Shown here: positions 24,176 to 31,870 of the stretch, piece after piece | How the letters are laid out: every line of letters begins with the position of its first letter | How positions within the stretch are numbered: position 1 is the first letter of the stretch | Assembly: GCF_910594005.1 (NCBI RefSeq) | Contig: NC_057828.1 | Span: 11,730,235 to 11,794,234, forward strand | Direction of reading: 5' to 3' | Origin: Cervus elaphus | Taxonomy: Eukaryota; Chordata; Mammalia; Artiodactyla; Cervidae | DNA: 64,000 nucleotides | Notes under the pieces: generated by a model | Database searches by the model: none | What the model was told of the DNA's origin: nothing | What the model saw: only the letters and a program-made list of their open reading frames with translations | Translations under genes and position numbers: made by a program

Positions 24176-26113
24176 ATGGGGCAAAGTAATAGTAGACAGT
24201 TCTTTGTTTCTATGTTAAAAACTATGCTAAAAGCTAGAGGAATTTCTGTCTCTAAACAGAAACTAGAAAGATTTCTTGTCTTTGTGGAGGAAACTTGTCC
24301 TTGGTTCCCAGAGCAAGGAACTATTAGCCTTGAAACTTGGATAAAGGTGGGAGAACAAATTCAAACAGTTTATACCCTCTGTGGACCAGACAAAGTTCCT
24401 CTTGATGCTTATTCTCTATGGACTCTAATAAGAGATTGTTTAAACCCAGAACACGAGAGTAGGAAATTTGAAACAGCCTTGAAATTTATAACACCCAAGT
24501 GTTCAGGTGCCCCCCAACGGGTAGCGGAGCACATATATGACTCCCCAATTGTTTCAGGTTCCAGAAAAAATGATAATAAGACTACTGCTCTAGAACAAGA
24601 CTCAGATTCAGAACTTTCTCCTGATGAGGAAGACGATTTAAAAGAGCAGGCGTTTGAGCATGACAAAGAAGGATGGGATGCCTTTATAGTAACTCAACAA
24701 AAGAATAAAGACCAAGGCTCCCCTTTTTCTGAACTTAGAGAGATGCTAACATCCATATCTCAGAGAATGGAACAACTAGACTTATCGCCCATAAATACAA
24801 CTAGGCCGTTGCATTCTAAAACGCCATCTGTTATAGCCGGTTTAGATCCTGACCCGCTGCCGCCGCCAGTCCCGCTCCCTCCCCCTCCTCTCGCAGAAGC
24901 GCCTTTGATTCTAACAGCGCCAGTATATGTTCCATCTAGCCTAAAAAGGCCAGTACTTTCACCACTACAAATGGCTGTGAAAACAGCCCGAGAACAGGGT
25001 GAAAATCTTGAGGGATATTCTATGATTTTCCCTGTTTTTCAAGATGCTAATCATCGGAGGTATCATGAGCCTCTGCCTTTTAAACAACTGAAACAAGCTT
25101 GCGCTCAATACGGGCCTACTGCGCCGTTTACTCTAGCCATAATTGAAAGTCTGTCATCTCAATACTTGCCTCCTAATGATTGGAAGGCAGTTGCGCGAGC
25201 CTGTCTCTCAGGAGGTGATTATCTCTTGTGGCGCTCAGAATACGGGGAGGTCTGTGGCGTCATTGAAGACCGTAACCGCCGTAATAGGCTGCAGGTTACT
25301 TTTGACATGCTAATGGGGGAAGGACAATTTAGAGACCTTAATCAACAATTGACCTACCCTGAACAAGCTTATCCACAAATCAATGAGGCAGCCCTAAAGG
25401 CATGGAAAAGGCTCCCTGCCTCGAATAGAAAGGCTGAGGACTTATCAAAAATCCGGCAGGGGCCTGACGAGCCTTATCAGGATTTCGTCGCTCGACTTCT
25501 CGAGGCAGTGTCAAAAATTATAGGAGATGAGGAAGCCGGAACTATTTTAACTAAACAGATGGCATATGAGAATGCTAATACTGCTTGTCAGGCTGCTTTA
25601 AGACCTTATAGGAAAAAGGGAGGTTTAGCAGATTATGTAAGAATTTGTGCTGACATCGGCCCTTCCTATCTTCAGGGATTGTCTATGGCTGCTGCTATCC
25701 AGGGAAAAACTATCCAGGAAGTTTTATATCAACAAACTAAGAACAAGAATAGTGTAAAGAAGGGAGGGCCTCCTGGCAGTTGTTTCTCATGCAGACAATT
25801 GGGACACCGCATGGCACAATGCCCTAAGAAAAACAACGTAGATAGCACCAAAACTCCTAATGTATGCCCTAGATGTAAGAAAGGAAAACACTGGGCTAGA
25901 GACTGCAGATCTAAGACAGATGTGGATGGCAAACCTCTTCCGTCACAGTCGGGAAACTGGGTGAGGGGCCAGCCCCAGGCCCCGAAACAGTGTTATGGGG
26001 CACTTCAGAACGAACTTCAGCCCAACCCAACCGGCCCGATATTAAGAGCCTCCTCCGAGCTACCCCAGGCAGCGCAGGATTGGACTTGTGTGCCGCCGCC
26101 TACACAGTACTAA
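24176..26113 (+). CDS. gag: Gag polyprotein of betaretrovirus-type provirus, open
   Basis: 645-codon uninterrupted frame. I chose the ATG at 24176 because it gives the N-terminus MGQSNS, a fit for N-myristoylation of the matrix protein. Upstream sense codons in the same frame lack an ATG. In order: matrix region (about 1-130); acidic spacer; a proline-rich stretch around residues 229-238; capsid beginning around residue 260, with the major homology region at about 426-445 (RQGPDEPYQDFVARLLEAV); and nucleocapsid with two intact CCHC zinc knuckles (about 536-549, CFSCRQLGHRMAQC; about 564-577, CPRCKKGKHWARDC). Gag assembles the particle at the membrane and packages RNA. The length and domain order fit type D betaretroviruses. 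The 3' end overlaps pro in the -1 frame. I see no inactivating change. Confidence 0.95.
   Translation: MGQSNSRQFFVSMLKTMLKARGISVSKQKLERFLVFVEETCPWFPEQGTISLETWIKVGEQIQTVYTLCGPDKVPLDAYSLWTLIRDCLNPEHESRKFETALKFITPKCSGAPQRVAEHIYDSPIVSGSRKNDNKTTALEQDSDSELSPDEEDDLKEQAFEHDKEGWDAFIVTQQKNKDQGSPFSELREMLTSISQRMEQLDLSPINTTRPLHSKTPSVIAGLDPDPLPPPVPLPPPPLAEAPLILTAPVYVPSSLKRPVLSPLQMAVKTAREQGENLEGYSMIFPVFQDANHRRYHEPLPFKQLKQACAQYGPTAPFTLAIIESLSSQYLPPNDWKAVARACLSGGDYLLWRSEYGEVCGVIEDRNRRNRLQVTFDMLMGEGQFRDLNQQLTYPEQAYPQINEAALKAWKRLPASNRKAEDLSKIRQGPDEPYQDFVARLLEAVSKIIGDEEAGTILTKQMAYENANTACQAALRPYRKKGGLADYVRICADIGPSYLQGLSMAAAIQGKTIQEVLYQQTKNKNSVKKGGPPGSCFSCRQLGHRMAQCPKKNNVDSTKTPNVCPRCKKGKHWARDCRSKTDVDGKPLPSQSGNWVRGQPQAPKQCYGALQNELQPNPTGPILRASSELPQAAQDWTCVPPPTQY
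25951..26001 (+). promoter_or_regulatory. gag-pro -1 ribosomal frameshift site with pseudoknot
   Basis: The slippery heptamer G GGA AAC lies at 25951-25957 in the gag reading frame. After a short spacer, stem 1 pairs GGGGCC (25965-25970) with GGCCCC (25978-25983), and stem 2 pairs GCCCCA (25972-25977) with TGGGGC (25996-26001). That is a compact H-type pseudoknot like those of type D simian retroviruses. The pro frame is open from 25915, so slippage here joins gag to pro. Confidence 0.88.
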
Positions 26114-26874
26114 CACCTGAGATGGGGATGCAAGCCATTCCCACTGGAGTTTTCGGGCCTTTACCAAAAGGAACTGTAGGCTTAATTATTGGCAGAAGTA
26201 GTTGGACCATGAAAGGCTTATCGGTATCCCCTGGAGTAATTGATGCAGATTATATGGGAGAACTCAAAATTATGGCTCATGCGCCTTTAAATATAATCAG
26301 TATTCCCACAAATCAACGAATAGCCCAGTTAGTTCTGTTGCCTCTTCACATGGAGGGGAAAGTTGCCTCTAGACGAGAGCGCAATACTGATGGTTTTGGT
26401 TCATCTGATGTATATTGGGTGCAGTCTATTTCTGCTGAACGGCCTAAACTCGACCTTTTTATTGAGAATAAAAAATTTTCAGGAATTTTAGATACTGGTG
26501 CAGATGTATCAGTTATAGCTGAGGAGCATTGGCCTCAACATTGGCTCAAACAAGAAGCTTACTCCACCTTGAGGGGAATAGGACAGTCTCAAAGTCCACA
26601 GCAGAGTAGCCGCATCCTGCATTGGAGGGACTCTGAGGGACATGAAGGAGATTTTCAGCCCTTTATTCTCCCTCATCTCCCGGTCAATTTATGGGGAAGA
26701 GATGTTATGCAACAAATGGGAGTTTATATGTTTGCCCCAAATAAAATTGTTTCTAACATGATGTTAAACCAAGGACTCCTCCCTCAACAGGGGCTAGGAA
26801 AAGATAATCAAGGAATTACTCAATCCATATTGCCCGACTCAAAACCGTTCAGATCTGGACTGGGGTGTTTTTAA
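25957..26874 (+). CDS. pro: Pro: dUTPase-protease, read by -1 frameshift from gag
   Basis: Open frame in -1 relation to gag. It has no true start codon and is expected to be made as Gag-Pro. The N-terminal half is a dUTPase, which keeps dUTP out of viral DNA: motif PGSAGLDL, GRSS, and GVIDADYMGEL are present. The last motif reads RNTDGFGSSD, less glycine-rich than usual, so activity is uncertain. The C-terminal half is an aspartic protease with the active-site motif LDTGADVSVIA and the downstream LWGRDVM. It is followed by a glycine-rich G-patch-like tail (NQGLLPQQGLGKDNQGI), a betaretrovirus trait. No stops are seen. The frame ends just as pol opens in the next -1 frame. Confidence 0.92.
   Translation: MGEGPAPGPETVLWGTSERTSAQPNRPDIKSLLRATPGSAGLDLCAAAYTVLTPEMGMQAIPTGVFGPLPKGTVGLIIGRSSWTMKGLSVSPGVIDADYMGELKIMAHAPLNIISIPTNQRIAQLVLLPLHMEGKVASRRERNTDGFGSSDVYWVQSISAERPKLDLFIENKKFSGILDTGADVSVIAEEHWPQHWLKQEAYSTLRGIGQSQSPQQSSRILHWRDSEGHEGDFQPFILPHLPVNLWGRDVMQQMGVYMFAPNKIVSNMMLNQGLLPQQGLGKDNQGITQSILPDSKPFRSGLGCF
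26865..26874 (+). promoter_or_regulatory. pro-pol overlap, probable second -1 frameshift region
   Basis: The pol frame is open from 26808 and pro stops at 26872-26874, so slippage must occur in 26808-26874. No textbook heptamer is present in the pro frame. The best candidate is G TGT TTT at 26865-26871, where only the second codon re-pairs perfectly. The site is inferred from frame positions, not from a motif. Confidence 0.4.
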
Positions 26875-29486
26875 TGGGGGCTACTGATTCTCCTGTAATC
26901 CATGCAGACCCAATCAGTTGGAAAACTGATGAGCCTGTCTGGGTTGATCAGTGGCCCCTGACCAAAGAAAAGATTGCTGCAGCTGAGCAGTTGGTACAGG
27001 AGCAATTGCATTTAGGACATATTGAGCCTTCTAATTCACCTTGGAATTCCCCTATATTTGTTATTAAAAAGAAATCTGGCAAATGGAGATTGCTTCAAGA
27101 TCTTCGAAAAGTTAATGAGACCATGGTGGTTATGGGACCACTCCAGCCCGGTTTGCCCTCACCTGCTGGGATACCACGTGCAACCTATAAAATAATTATA
27201 GATTTAAAAGATTGTTTTTATACGATACCCCTGCACCCTAATGATTGTCATCACTTTGCTTTTAGCATCCCCTCCACAAATTTTAAGCAGCCTGCACGAA
27301 GATATCATTGGAAAGTTCTTCCGCAGGGTATGGCTAACAGCCCCACACTTTGTCAAAAATTTGTTGACCAGGCGATTGATCCCCTTCGAAAGGCTTATCC
27401 TGAAGTTTATTTAGTTCATTATATGGATGACATTTTACTTGCTCATTGTATAGAGGGTATTCTTTTGCAAGCGTATGACCTGCTATTGCTTCAATTAACT
27501 AAATTTGGATTGCAAATTGCTTCTGAAAAAGTACAACGATCCCTGCCGTTTTCTTATTTGGGGTTTAGGCTAGAGAGAGAGACCTTTCGAGCGCAGAAAC
27601 TTCAGATTCGAAAAGATAATCTGAAGACTTTAAATGACTTTCAGAAATTATTAGGGGACATAAATTGAATCCGTCCCTATCTAAAATTGACTACTGGAGA
27701 ATTGAAACCTTTGTTTGATATTTTAAAAGGACCTACCGATCCTTCCTCTCCCAGAATATTAAATGATGAAGGGCGAGCTGCTCTGGCATTGGTTGAAAAG
27801 GCCCTCTCTCAGCATTTTGCTACCTACTGTGATTTTTCTCAACCGTGGGGACTATATGTGTTTCCCTCTAAACATACCCCGACGGCAGTGTTATATCAAA
27901 ATGCTCCCTTACAGTGGATCCATTTACCTGTATCGCCTTCAAAAGTTCTTACTCCTTTTTTTTATTTCATTAGCCTCCTCGTTGCCAAAGGAAGGCGTCT
28001 TTCCAGAGAAATGTTGGGAGCCGATCCTGCTTACATTTATGTGCCCTATACCAAAGAACAGCAAGAATGGCTTTTTCAGTTTAATGACTCGTGGGCTTTG
28101 GCCTTTTCCTCCTTTACAGGTCAAATTATTAATCATTTACCTTCTGATAAACTTTTGCATTTTGCCAGCCAGCATCCATTTATTTTTCCAAAGAATGTTT
28201 CTAATGTTCCTATTCAAGATGCTCTTACGATCTTTACTGATGGATCCTCCAATGGAACTGCTGCCTTTGTGGTTAATGATACCCCTTTCTCCTGGCAGAC
28301 GAACTATACATCGGCTCAAGAAGTAGAACTTTCAGCCGTTCATAAAGTATGCTCACAATATTCCTCACAGTCTTTTAATTTGTTTACTGATAGCAAATAC
28401 ATTGCTCATGCTTTGCAATATATAGAAACTGTTCCCTTTATTTCTACTGTGAATTCTAACATTCAACATTTGTTACGTTCAATTCAGTCTCTGCTGCAAC
28501 AGCGCACCTTACCCTGCTTCTTTGGACATTTACGTGCCCACACTGGGCTTCCTGGACCTCTGTCTATGGGAAATCAGATGGCTGATTCTCACACTAGAGT
28601 TTTTCTTTCACAGGTGAAAGCAGCACAGCAATCACATGCGCTACATCACCAGAATAGTAATACTCTTCGTTTGCAGTTTCAAATCCCTCGAGAGACTGCA
28701 CGACAAATTGTTAAATCTTGTTCTGTTTGCCCTAAGTTTCTCCCAGTTCCACATCTTGGCGTTAATCCTCGCGGGCTTCTACCGAATCATCTTTGGCAAA
28801 TGGATGTCACTCATGTCCCTTCCTTTGGTCGTTTAAAGTACGTTCATGTATCTATTGACACCTTTTCAGGATATATTGTGGCATCCTTACAGACTGGTGA
28901 AGCCGCAAAACATTCTATCTCACATTGTCTTTATGCTTTTTCCATTTTAGGCACGCCAAAGATTATAAAAACTGATAATGGCCCCGGCTATGTCTCCTCT
29001 GCCTTCAAAAATTTTTGTTCCTCTTTTTCTATCACCCTAAAAACAGGCATTCCTTATAATCCACAGGGTCAAGGCATCGTGGAACGTGCTAATCAAACTT
29101 TGAAACTACAGCTTCAAAAAATACAGAGGGGGGAGCTCTACCCCCTTCTACCCAGAAATTACCTTAATCACACTTTATATATTTTAAATTTTTTAATTTT
29201 AGATAAAGAAGGACATTCAGCCGCGCAGAGATTTTGGGACCCTCAGATTTCCAGCAGAAAGCCGATGGTCTTGTGGAAAGACCCGCTGGATAATAACTGG
29301 CATGGCCCAGATTCTGTGTTAATTTGGGGGAGGGGTCAGGTATGTGTTTTTCCACAGGATGCCGAAGCACCGCGCTGGCTCCCGGAAAGGCTGGTACGCC
29401 AGATGGAGGAGATCACTGAATCAGCAATTAGGTCGGCTGACTTTACAGCAGAGGAATCTTCTCCCGACAAATCAGCAGATGCATGA
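26865..29486 (+). pseudogene. pol: Pol (RT, RNase H, integrase) with one in-frame stop
   Basis: Two open blocks in the same frame, separated only by TGA at 27666-27668. Block 1 (26865-27665) holds reverse transcriptase, with LPQG and the catalytic YMDD (about residues 186-189), plus the earlier catalytic Asp in IIIDLKD. Block 2 (27669-29483) carries the RT connection, RNase H (Asp, Glu, Asp, Asp in FTDGSS, VELSAV, FTDSKY, NQMAD) and integrase. The integrase has an N-terminal HHCC zinc site (HALHH...CSVC), a core with D, D(35)E spacing (MDVTH, KTDNG, VERAN) and a C-terminal tryptophan-containing domain. Pol copies the RNA into DNA and inserts it. The stop would truncate it in the RT, removing RNase H and integrase. 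All catalytic residues I looked for are otherwise present. It ends in ATGA overlapping the env start. Confidence 0.93.
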
Positions 29487-30514
29487 GTGTTAATGCGTAC
29501 TTATATTACGAAAATAGATCTGTTTCTTCTAATGATTTTAATCGATTTGAGGGTGACTACTACCAAGTTTGGGATGAATATTTCTGGATGACCCCTGAAA
29601 AAGGACAGCTACTGACCCCTGCTGACATTTGCTGGGAGCAAAAGACTCATGTACCAACATTTGGAGGCCGAGAATTTCCAGGATATCACATGAAACATAT
29701 GGGACTATTGCCTACCCACAAATGTAAGACTGTAATGGATGTAACGTTTATTGTCAACAAGTCTGTTATTTGGCCAGGGACAGATTGGGAAAATAGCCCT
29801 GGTATAAGATGGGTAGCCCCAAATAACACTCGATGGATTTGTGGATACAACCTTTGGCCCTGGCTCCCTGTAGGATGGGTGGGGAGATGTACCCTAGGGT
29901 TTGTGTTTGCCCCTGGGAGAATTCATAAGCAAAAAATTAGTCAACCTGTTAATTTACCTTATGTTAAAGCCCGGTGGTCACGCTCTGTTTTTCATTGGTA
30001 TGATTATTTAGCCTCAATTTTTGTGCCCTCTTTAGGAGCCACTGATATTATGCTCAGGGTAGAGGCTTTGAACAATTTTACAAAACAAGCTTTGACAGAT
30101 ACTAGAAGAGCTTTAGAGGCTCTTAATGAAGAACAAAAACAGATGAGAAAAGCCGTTCTACAAAATCGTATGGCTCTGGATATTCTAACAGCCTCTCAAG
30201 GGGGAACATGTGCCTTAATAAAAATGGAGTGTTGTGTATATATTCCTGATTATTCCTCAAATGTTTCTGATGCTTTAGAAGATATGAAACAACAAGTAGC
30301 CGCTATGGATTTTTCTGACTCCAGCATTTGGAGTCAGATATCTGCCTGGTTTCATAGTGGTTGGTGGAAATCTATAATTTTCATCATTATATGCATATTG
30401 TTATTGCTGTGTTTTGGCCCTTGCATTTGTCAATGCTTATCTGAGATGATAAATAAAAGATTGCTGATGTTCTCCCGTTTGCAAACGCGGCCATTTCCTT
30501 CGAGGGAGATATAA
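29483..30514 (+). CDS. env: Env, partial: C-terminal surface region plus transmembrane subunit
   Basis: 343-codon open frame starting at an ATG that overlaps the pol stop (ATGA). There is no N-terminal signal peptide, and type D-like Envs are usually near 550-600 residues, so much of the surface subunit is missing. Retained: part of the surface region with WICGYNLWPWLPVGWVGRC, an RWSR sequence at 164-167 that fits a minimal furin site, a weakly hydrophobic fusion-peptide-like stretch, heptad-rich helix, the conserved LQNRMALDILTASQGG segment (about 226-241), CX6CC at 243-251 (the covalent-linkage type of TM), a tryptophan-rich pre-membrane segment, one membrane helix (about 297-316) and a tail of about 27 residues. 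Five N-glycosylation sequons are visible. Without a signal peptide, normal membrane entry is doubtful. Confidence 0.88.
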   Translation: MSVNAYLYYENRSVSSNDFNRFEGDYYQVWDEYFWMTPEKGQLLTPADICWEQKTHVPTFGGREFPGYHMKHMGLLPTHKCKTVMDVTFIVNKSVIWPGTDWENSPGIRWVAPNNTRWICGYNLWPWLPVGWVGRCTLGFVFAPGRIHKQKISQPVNLPYVKARWSRSVFHWYDYLASIFVPSLGATDIMLRVEALNNFTKQALTDTRRALEALNEEQKQMRKAVLQNRMALDILTASQGGTCALIKMECCVYIPDYSSNVSDALEDMKQQVAAMDFSDSSIWSQISAWFHSGWWKSIIFIIICILLLLCFGPCICQCLSEMINKRLLMFSRLQTRPFPSREI

Positions 30515-30526
30515 TGGCCATTAGTC

Positions 30527-30543
30527 AAAAGAAAAGGGGGAGA
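30527..30543 (+). promoter_or_regulatory. Polypurine tract
   Basis: AAAAGAAAAGGGGGAGA directly before the 3' LTR: the plus-strand DNA primer site used by retroviral reverse transcriptase. Confidence 0.9.
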
Positions 30544-31031
30544 TGCGGGGAGCCCGGCCTGACTGCTCAGGCCCCTTCTCGGCCCTGAGAGAGATCAAAA
30601 GGTCCCTCTCTGTCCCGCCACCCCTGATTTGTTAAAGTGCAAATTGGCCTTTCTCACCTCCCTCAAGGAAATCGCTGCAGCCACCATTTGCCCATTTTCC
30701 TGACTCTGATAAGATTATCGGGCTCCTGTGAATGGCTTATGTCTAGGTAGTCTTTACCTGATTGTAAGACGCTGGTGCCATGCTCTGCTGGAGTTAAGAT
30801 AAAACTCCTGAGCTAAAACTAGTGTCTGCAGTTCTGCACGTATGCAAGTCTTTGATCTAAAATTTGGTGAATCCTGTTAGTATATATATGTATGTTACCC
30901 CTCAATAAAGTCGTCGGAATCAGTCACAAGCTGACTCTGTCCCTCTCAACCCCATCTTTCTTAGTCTTTTATTTCTCAGGTGCACTGGTGATTGCGTCCT
31001 CGACCTGTTCATCTAGCCAGCAGGCCCGGCA
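30544..31031 (+). repeat. 3' LTR of the provirus
   Basis: 488 bp, same ends as the 5' LTR, one extra C near the start ('agcccggcc'), AATAAA at 30904-30909. Followed by the GAGGAA target duplicate. Confidence 0.95.
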
Positions 31032-31037
31032 GAGGAA

Positions 31038-31216
31038 GTTATATTTTCCTAGGTATTTGAAATGCATTGAGTGGTCCCAGCTTAATTTTGTCTTTGGCTA
31101 TTTCCTTGATCAAGTAATGCCACTTAGGACAAACACCATGGGAGGAACTCCCCAAGGTCCTATATCAAAAGAATTGGTGGCATCAGTTCAGTTCTTCTGC
31201 CTTTCCTTGTGTATTA
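31038..31216. other. Sequence between provirus and Tigger, nothing recognised
   Basis: Short unique-looking stretch. The 145-codon ORF at 30892-31329 is an artefact that starts in the LTR and runs through it. Confidence 0.6.
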
Positions 31217-31689
31217 CAGCAAGTCCCCTCCATAAGAACCTTCAAGTTGTGAACTATGAAAGATGCAAATGTTCATCTGGTTACAGTAAAGAAACCCAAA
31301 CCTGTGCTATCCACGTCAGGCGTGTGTGAAACTGCTCCTTGCCCTCCATCTCCTACTGCTGACGATCCTTCAGCTCCAGAATCTCCCACCTCTTCTCCCT
31401 CCTCCGGTCAGTAACTCTTCTTGCCCATTCACTTGATGCCAGCCCCTGTACTGCACCACTGTACTTTTTCAAGATACTGTGAGATTAAAAATGTTTTCTT
31501 TACTTTCTGTGCTTGTTTTCATGTATTATTTGTGTGAAAAGTATTATAGTATAAATCTACTATTGTACAGAACTATATAGCTGATTGTGTTAGTTGGGTA
31601 GCTAGGTTACCTTTGTTGGACTTAGGAACAAATTGGGGTTAGGAACAGGCTCTCGGAATGGAGCTCATTTGTATGTAGGGAACTTACTG
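31217..31689 (+). mobile_element. Tigger-like DNA transposon with both ends and TA duplication
   Basis: 473-bp element: left end CAGCAAGTCCCCTCCATAAG; right end is its imperfect inverted repeat (...GTAGGGAACTTACTG). TA dinucleotides flank it at 31215-31216 and 31690-31691, as for pogo/Tigger elements. Internal sequence such as 'ttagttgggtagctaggtta' fits the family. Internally deleted, non-autonomous. Confidence 0.82.
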
Positions 31690-31699
31690 TATCGCATTT

Positions 31700-31870
31700 G
31701 ACACTCACAGAACTGCAGGATAGATTTTATTCTTTCTATCATATATATATAAGAAAACAGATGCTCAGAAGTTAAGCATCATATGCAAGAATCAAATAGT
31801 TAATTGCTTTTGCCAGGACTTAAACCCAAACTATATCATCCCCAGTTTAATTTTCTTTCCACCATATTGC
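31700..31870 (+). repeat. MIR-type remnant
   Basis: 'gaaaacagatgctcagaagt' and 'ttgccaggacttaaacccaa' match the diverged MIR core in order. Confidence 0.5.

Larger units (their letters stand above)
23546..31031 (+). mobile_element. Betaretrovirus-type endogenous provirus, nearly complete
   Basis: A 7486-bp provirus: 5' LTR, tRNA-Lys-like primer site, gag, pro (dUTPase plus protease), pol, partial env, polypurine tract and 3' LTR, flanked by the 6-bp duplication GAGGAA (23540-23545 and 31032-31037). The LTR pair differs by six substitutions and one indel by my hand alignment (about 1.2%), so it is young compared with most elements in this window. The dUTPase inside the pro frame, the G-patch, the two -1 frame changes (gag to pro, pro to pol) and the class II target duplication together indicate a type B/D betaretrovirus-like (ERV2/class II) element. 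Env, by contrast, has a CX6CC transmembrane subunit as in type D viruses. Defects seen: one stop in pol and loss of part of the env surface region. Confidence 0.95.

Noticed and set aside
25115..25130. PTAP in Gag as a late-budding motif
   Set aside because: It lies in the conserved N-terminal capsid segment (QYGPTAPFTL), not in a linker where late domains act.
25828..25834. G AAA AAC in the gag frame as the gag-pro slippery site
   Set aside because: The -1 frame reaches a TAG at 25843-25845, only three sense codons (caa cgt aga) after the heptamer. The site at 25951-25957 leads into the open pro frame and has the pseudoknot.
27763..28326. 187-codon plus ORF and nearby minus ORFs
   Set aside because: Out-of-frame shadows of pol, which has the RT and RNase H motifs in its own frame.
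30892..31329. 145-codon ORF spanning the 3' LTR and flank
   Set aside because: It starts inside the LTR and reads through the insertion junction into flank; the 5' LTR gives the same N-terminal peptide.
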